This document shows positions 6,086-9,230 of a stretch of 9,230 nt of DNA, one piece after another. A program made the translations under genes and the position numbers. Numbering within the stretch: position 1 is the stretch's first letter; each line of letters starts with the position of its first letter. Below the pieces are notes generated by a model. The model was not told the origin of the DNA and did no database searches. It saw nothing but the letters and a program-made list of their open reading frames with translations. Source of the stretch: an uncultured Bacteroidota bacterium (GTDB lineage: Bacteria > Bacteroidota > Bacteroidia > Chitinophagales > Chitinophagaceae); contig CAMLEX010000151.1 in NCBI GenBank assembly GCA_946479055.1, positions 1 to 9,230 of the forward strand. The letters are read 5' to 3'.

Positions 6086-6778
6086 TTATTTTTTGGCCAG
6101 GCTATTTTTAAATTTAGTAAACCGGGAAACAGGCATACTTGTATCCGATTTAAAAGGAAAGTAATCCAACACATCATATTTCCATACGTTGGTAGGAAAT
6201 ATGACGACAAGATTGGCAGTCTTCTTTCCTATATTTTTGAATGCATGCGGCATCCCTGCAGGAATATTAACTATATAGGGAGCTTCGATAGTAAATAATG
6301 TATCACCTAAAGCATACAGTATGTCACCATCCAGCAAAACATGTGCTTCTTCTCCTTCATGAGAATGCATAGGTGGCGCCCCATTTGGAAACGTTTCTGT
6401 GATACCTATCGTAAGATTCTTGTATCCATTCCGCCGCCCTTCCATAACATGCACATATTCACCAGGCCCCGGATTAATCACCGGTAATTGTTCTAACCGA
6501 ACTGCGTAGTCAGAATAATATTTCTTTCCCGACGTGTCAAAGGGGCTTGGTACGGTACGTCTTTCCAATACTTTAAGCTGGTGATGCTGCGCATTTAAAA
6601 GAGCAATAACAGAGTCAGCCACTTGTTTATCTTCTTCCACTAAGAATTTCATTGGGAAGGTCTCCCTTGTTTTATCAGTATCTGATGTATCAGCTTTATT
6701 TTCTTTTTTATCGCCGGTACAGGCGTTAAGGAATAATGCAGTGGCTATCAGCATTATTAAAATTGATTTTTTTATCAT
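6086..6778 (-). CDS. Periplasmic cupin-domain lipoprotein
   Basis: The 230-residue product has a lipoprotein leader with LNAC at residues 17-20 and a charged linker rich in K, D and E (21-40). A helical segment (about 44-72) precedes a single cupin barrel (about 105-200). Cupin motif 1 reads PPMHSHEGEEAHVLLDG, supplying H138, H140 and E144; motif 2 reads IPAGMPHAFKNIG, supplying H178. The four-residue metal set is complete, so it should bind Fe, Mn, Zn or similar outside the cytoplasm. Cupins range from dioxygenases and isomerases to binding proteins, and the reaction cannot be told. C20 is followed by T-G-D-K-K-E, an acidic/lysine run reminiscent of lipoprotein export signals in some Bacteroidota, so surface exposure is possible. 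It is transcribed towards the DUF6786 gene. Confidence 0.88.
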   Translation of the reverse strand: MIKKSILIMLIATALFLNACTGDKKENKADTSDTDKTRETFPMKFLVEEDKQVADSVIALLNAQHHQLKVLERRTVPSPFDTSGKKYYSDYAVRLEQLPVINPGPGEYVHVMEGRRNGYKNLTIGITETFPNGAPPMHSHEGEEAHVLLDGDILYALGDTLFTIEAPYIVNIPAGMPHAFKNIGKKTANLVVIFPTNVWKYDVLDYFPFKSDTSMPVSRFTKFKNSLAKK

Positions 6779-7075
6779 ATTCTATTGTTTTAATTATATG
6801 ATTGTGCAAAAAATCGTCTCTAAAGCCTGGCGGATAAGGGAAACCCTGTTCTCAACGCCAGGATCATTCTTAGACTTCAACAATAACACCCGTGAATTTT
6901 ATAGAGTATTGAGTAGTGTGTTGGAGTGGGATTAATATCCATTAGGGTTACTAAAAATAACTTTTAAAAGATAGAAACAAAAATATTCTTATTCGCAGCC
7001 CGAAAAAAGTTTTGAAGGATCATGGTTGATTTTATTATCAAAAAGCAGCTATAAATCATAACTGCCCTGGTGAAG

Positions 7076-7105
7076 CGGGAACTGCTTAAGCAGCCCGTTC
7101 TTTTT
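7076..7105 (+). terminator. Terminator-like hairpin without an upstream gene
   Basis: CGGG (7076-7079) pairs with CCCG (7094-7097) around the perfect 12-base palindrome CTGCTTAAGCAG (7082-7093), with a two-base AA bulge, followed by TTCTTTTT. The T-run is on the plus strand only. No plus-strand gene ends within 1 kb upstream, so it either stops read-through from 6020 or ends an unrecognised short transcript in the spacer. Confidence 0.45.
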
Positions 7106-7201
7106 AGTAATATTGAGAGAATGTCTTCCAACGACGTGTCCGCTCTGGCACAAATTAAAACAAGGAAACTCGTCGATGAAACAAATTGATCAAAATCAGG
7201 T

Positions 7202-7233
7202 AAAAAAAACCCCCGATCAAATATGTGGGGGGT
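7202..7233 (-). terminator. Intrinsic terminator of the cytochrome c gene
   Basis: On the minus strand ACCCCC (plus 7228-7233) and GGGGGT (plus 7209-7214) form a six-base-pair stem around a 13-base loop, followed by a run of seven further Ts (plus-strand As 7202-7208). It begins 20 bases after the stop codon of the cytochrome gene, the classic position and form. Confidence 0.8.
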
Positions 7234-7252
7234 AAATATTTTCTTCTAAAAA

Positions 7253-7846
7253 TTATTTTGTTGCCGGCGGCATGAAAGTCGGCACTGCATTTTTTATTGG
7301 GTTTACACTTTTCAAGTAAGCGAAAATTGCTTTTAACTCATCATCAGAAAAATTTTTAATGCTTGGCCATGGCATTGGTGGCAACAAAGGTCGTGAACCT
7401 TCAATGCCTTTATAAATACCATTCCGGAGAGCATACATAAATTGTTCTTCTGTCCATGACCCTATACCAGTTGAGTCGGGAGTAATATTTGCGGAAAATG
7501 AAACACCCCATGGACCCACCCATGAAGTAAGAGTTTGGGTAGCAAATACTCCTTTTGTCTGAAGGTCTACCCTATCCACAGGCGGTATTGGCATTTGAGC
7601 CGGATGCCCTGATAATAATAATGAACTATCGTCGACAGGTCCCTGGGCGGTCATCTTCTTTGGTGTATGGCAATCGCCACACCCGCCAGTCAACACAAGG
7701 TGTTCTCCCCATTTTACCTGACTTCCATAACCGCCAGACTCAGTCCCGGTTGTTACATTATTGTCAACTTTTTTTTCATCTGTGCATTGCATTAATAACA
7801 AAACTGCACAGATCAACATACAAGTAATGATAGAATTTTGTTTCAT
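7253..7846 (-). CDS. Monohaem cytochrome c lipoprotein
   Basis: The 197-residue protein has a lipoprotein leader with LMQC (C21), a short polar linker (22-44) and one class I type cytochrome c domain. The haem attachment motif is CGDCH (C56, C59, H60), with WGEHLVLTGGC before it. The probable sixth ligand is M158 in LLPPMPW, preceded by the family block SANITPDSTGIGSWTEEQF (118-136) and YALRNGIYKG, and followed by DDELKAIFAYLKSVNPIKN. This layout matches cytochrome domains found with alcohol/aldehyde dehydrogenases and in stand-alone diheme-like cytochromes, but only one CxxCH is present. It should carry electrons in the periplasm or at the outer membrane. The residues after C21, T-D-E-K-K, would fit a surface-export signal in some Bacteroidota. 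No dehydrogenase partner is adjacent. It has its own terminator, so it is probably a single-gene unit. Confidence 0.92.
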   Translation of the reverse strand: MKQNSIITCMLICAVLLLMQCTDEKKVDNNVTTGTESGGYGSQVKWGEHLVLTGGCGDCHTPKKMTAQGPVDDSSLLLSGHPAQMPIPPVDRVDLQTKGVFATQTLTSWVGPWGVSFSANITPDSTGIGSWTEEQFMYALRNGIYKGIEGSRPLLPPMPWPSIKNFSDDELKAIFAYLKSVNPIKNAVPTFMPPATK

Positions 7847-7985
7847 AAATTTTAGTTTTGGATGATATCAAAAGCTACGATTTATTTTTGAAAAAGGTAT
7901 GCTGAAAAATGACAAAAGAACAAATTGGGTATTTAGATTATAAACATACCGACCACCATCCGGCAATTTAATAGTTAGAGGATAT

Positions 7986-8032
7986 AAAAAATAAGATAAA
8001 AAGATGAAGTACTTTCTTCATCTTTTTATCTT
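7986..8032 (-). terminator. AT-rich long-stem terminator of the tandem ABM-like lipoprotein gene
   Basis: Arms at 7993-8009 and 8016-8032 (AAGATAAAAAGATGAAG and its exact reverse complement) make a 17-base-pair stem with a six-base loop. On the minus strand it starts 19 bases after the stop at 8052 and is followed by ATTTTTT (plus 7986-7992). T-rich DNA also follows on the plus side (8031-8049), so it could work in both directions. The stem is long but poor in GC. Confidence 0.65.
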
Positions 8033-8051
8033 TTTATCTCATTTTTTTTTA

Positions 8052-8798
8052 TCAATACCGCTGTACTACCCGGAACAAAAACCGTTTCGGCTCACCCATC
8101 ACTCCACCCGCTTCTCTTCTTTTTTTCAACGCATCTGACTTGTAGTAGGCAAAAGCTTTGGCAGTATCCATTACGGCCGTTACCAATACTACTTTTTTAT
8201 TGTCGTCTGCATCATGGCCATATGCTCTTGTAGTTATGCCATTATCTATTCTTTCCTGCTTACCTTCTTCAAATGCTTTTTGCCAGGCATCCCAGTCTTT
8301 AACAGTAAACGTGGTCCTGGACCGCATGTCCGAACTGATAACAGCAGTATCCTGGAAAGTCATTGTAACAAAAGAGAACGAAGGCGCTCCTGTTACACCA
8401 CCTTTTTGCATAGCTTTTTTAAGGCTGGGGTCTTTGGCAAATGCTTTTGCTTTGGCCATATCATCACATTTAACGGCTACCAACACCATATTAGGATCGT
8501 CTATACCCCGGCCAATTACATAACTATGTATGCCATTAGCAAGGCGCAGGGAATCATGTTCATCGTAAGAAGCTTTCCATTTTGCAAAATCGGACACCTT
8601 GTGTGTTGCTACCATCATACTTTGCGGTGTGGTAACAATAGTATTTACTTCTGGTGTAACCGCATTGGTAGTGGTGATACTGTCAGCCGCAGTGGAGTCA
8701 GTACTGGTTGTTTCTTTACTTCCATCTCCACCACAGGAGGTTAAAAAAAATAAAAGGGCTGTGCAAAATAGCATGCCGGTAAATCTGAACTGCTTCAT
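8052..8798 (-). CDS. Lipoprotein with two tandem ferredoxin-like (ABM-like) domains
   Basis: The 248-residue product has a lipoprotein leader ending LTSC (C22) and a Thr/Ser-rich linker (about 27-58). Two homologous units of about 90 residues follow, near 60-150 and 157-246. Each runs as strand, then VSDFAKWKASYDEHDSLRLANGI or its counterpart VKDWDAWQKAFEEGKQERIDNGI, then a strand with a Y-x-(I/G)-(G/H)-x-x-x-D-D step. Next come VLVAVKCDD or VLVTAVMD, a helix with AKAFAKDPSLKKAMQKGG or AKAFAYYKSDALKKRREAGG, V-x-G-x-P, and a last strand. This is the pattern of antibiotic-biosynthesis-monooxygenase-like domains that normally dimerise into one barrel, so the duplication could form the barrel inside one chain. 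No catalytic residues are evident, and exposure outside the cytoplasm argues against a cytosolic monooxygenase role. Function unknown; the domain duplication is clear. Confidence 0.87.
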   Translation of the reverse strand: MKQFRFTGMLFCTALLFFLTSCGGDGSKETTSTDSTAADSITTTNAVTPEVNTIVTTPQSMMVATHKVSDFAKWKASYDEHDSLRLANGIHSYVIGRGIDDPNMVLVAVKCDDMAKAKAFAKDPSLKKAMQKGGVTGAPSFSFVTMTFQDTAVISSDMRSRTTFTVKDWDAWQKAFEEGKQERIDNGITTRAYGHDADDNKKVVLVTAVMDTAKAFAYYKSDALKKRREAGGVMGEPKRFLFRVVQRY

Positions 8799-8966
8799 TG
8801 ATTTTGGTTTTAATGATTAATAAATAGTAGGGCCGGGAAAAAGTGTTACACGGGGTAAAGGGCAATAAATGTACCTTTTATTAAATTCACGTCGAATTTT
8901 TATTCAGTCCCGGGAATCACCACTCCTCTTCCCCGCCGGTTGTCCATTGGGTATGACAACTCCTTT

Positions 8967-8987
8967 GCCCTTGTGTGGGTGTTCCCA
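8967..8987 (+). repeat. Degenerate palindromic element with TGGGTGTTCCCA core
   Basis: GCCCTTGTGTGGGTGTTCCCA resembles the element at 3038-3058 (GCCTGTGTTGGTGTTTACCA) in about three quarters of its positions, and both place a four-base stem around GTTT or TGTT. The stem bases differ while pairing is kept (TGGT/ACCA against TGGG/CCCA), which favours a selected hairpin. Confidence 0.4.
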
Positions 8988-9096
8988 AACTGTAAACTGC
9001 CTTTGCTGATGTTGCTGCAGCTTTGTTTACAAAACAAATGTCGTAAACTACCCTGAAATTGACGTTTTTACACCGTTACTATTTATTCATAGAAAG

Positions 9097-9104
9097 TACG
9101 TTTG
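9097..9104 (+). promoter_or_regulatory. Candidate Bacteroidota -7 box TACGTTTG
   Basis: TACGTTTG is an exact TAnnTTTG match, pointing right, with a predicted transcription start near 9111, shortly before candidate starts at 9121 and 9134. The -33 position (about 9073-9077) reads GTTAC rather than TTTG, so support is partial. Confidence 0.45.
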
Positions 9105-9133
9105 CTATAATTATTGAGGAATGAAAACAGCAT

Positions 9134-9230
9134 TTGACAAAACAAAGAGATGAATTGATTAGCAGAATCAATATGCTTAATGAAAACACTACGGCTTATA
9201 AGCATAACCATCTACGGCTATTTAATAGTT
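9134..9230 (+). CDS. Start of an unidentified gene (3' partial)
   Basis: From TTG at 9134 a frame reads LTKQRDELISRINMLNEN, then TTAYKHNHLRLFNS, and runs off the window. The amphipathic, charged pattern looks like a real N-terminus, but 32 residues do not identify a family. The only nearby upstream ATG, 9121, is in another frame and stops after ten codons (MKTAFDKTKR). A loss of one base near 9150 would join it to the long frame. The next in-frame ATG is 9170. The start is therefore uncertain among TTG 9134, ATG 9170 and a frameshifted ATG 9121. Confidence 0.45.
   Translation, partial: MTKQRDELISRINMLNENTTAYKHNHLRLFNS

Larger units (their letters stand above)
6779..7252. other. 474-base spacer between cupin and cytochrome genes
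   Basis: Both flanking genes are on the minus strand, so the cupin promoter should be near 6790-6850; no exact TAnnTTTG is found there on that strand. A plus-strand frame of 45 codons from ATG 6798 and a minus-strand frame across about 7045-7190 lacking any ATG are open but unconvincing. The spacer holds a plus-oriented terminator-like hairpin (7076-7105) that serves no visible gene, and the minus-oriented terminator of the cytochrome gene (7202-7233). Confidence 0.5.
8799..9133. other. Palindrome-rich divergent spacer before the last gene
   Basis: This 335-base spacer separates the minus-strand lipoprotein from a rightward gene. It holds GTTGTC/GACAAC (8939-8944 and 8955-8960, ten-base loop), TGGG-TGTT-CCCA (8976-8987), the 8-base palindrome GCTGCAGC near 9014-9021 and TTTGTTT-ACA-AAACAAA (9022-9038). 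A -7-like box follows at 9097. No ORF of note. The cluster may be an operator region or decayed extragenic repeats. Confidence 0.5.

Noticed and set aside
6741..6935. 64-codon plus-strand frame, or 45 codons from ATG 6798
   Set aside because: The first third is antisense to the cupin leader peptide and the rest has no recognisable pattern, promoter or ribosome site. It could be a relic, but nothing supports translation.
7045..7190. Minus-strand open frame of about 48 codons reading FPCFNLCQSGHVVG
   Set aside because: It has no ATG or GTG start, runs through the hairpin at 7076-7105 and matches no family I know. Chance opening is likely.
7883..8045. Possible plus-strand short RNA from a TATTTTTG box to the 17-bp hairpin
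   Set aside because: The box is in very AT-rich DNA where chance matches are expected, and the hairpin is better explained as the minus-strand terminator of the gene ending at 8052.
8158..8820. Three plus-strand frames of 73-176 codons
   Set aside because: They are antisense to the tandem ABM-like lipoprotein, whose lipobox and duplicated domains show it is the coding strand.
1..9230. CRISPR array, tRNA, rRNA, insertion sequence or phage genes
   Set aside because: No regularly spaced repeats, cloverleaf-like sequences, transposase or integrase motifs were seen on reading both strands. The search was by eye, so a degenerate element could be missed.

Overview
The window looks like chromosomal DNA of a Bacteroidota member, most likely of the Chitinophagaceae type (order Chitinophagales). 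The evidence is the moderate AT-rich composition, four lipoproteins with short leaders ending in a lipobox cysteine, weak or absent Shine-Dalgarno sequences, two perfect matches to the Bacteroidota -7 promoter box TAnnTTTG in intergenic positions, and families common in that phylum (DUF6786, DUF4188, DinB_2, periplasmic cupin). The lineage is inferred from these traits; there is no rRNA or other marker gene here.

Layout. 1-2225: the 3' part of an AI-2E family membrane protein (+, 5' end outside the window) with a hairpin terminator, a possible 38-residue small ORF, a stand-alone receiver-domain response regulator (-) and a DUF4188 protein (-). 2226-4430: short, mostly orphan genes. These are a four-helix membrane protein (+) that resembles the last quarter of cytochrome oxidase subunit I, a conserved-looking 85-residue cytosolic protein (-), a DinB-like metal-dependent protein (+) and a 61-residue membrane protein (+). 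The spacers here carry hairpins and degenerate copies of a GCCTkTGTTGGTGTT motif. 4431-6020: a long leader with a candidate promoter and an inverted repeat precedes a DUF6786 lipoprotein (+). 6086-8798: three independent lipoproteins on the minus strand (a cupin, a monohaem cytochrome c, and a tandem duplicate of a ferredoxin-like/ABM-like domain). The last two are each followed by their own intrinsic-terminator-like hairpin. 8799-9230: a 335-base spacer with several small palindromes and a promoter-like box, then the start of a gene that leaves the window.

No CRISPR array, insertion sequence, tRNA or rRNA gene was found. Genes are mostly single transcription units rather than an operon, and many neighbours point towards or away from each other, so no joint pathway is evident. 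The nearest thing to a theme is the run of four lipoproteins at 4842-8798, which would place a sugar-ring-binding-like fold, a cupin, a redox cytochrome and an ABM-like pair outside the cytoplasm. The most unusual item is the COX1-like mini-protein at 2529-2990. It keeps the HDT motif and one of the two helix X histidines but has a methionine where the haem a3 ligand should be.
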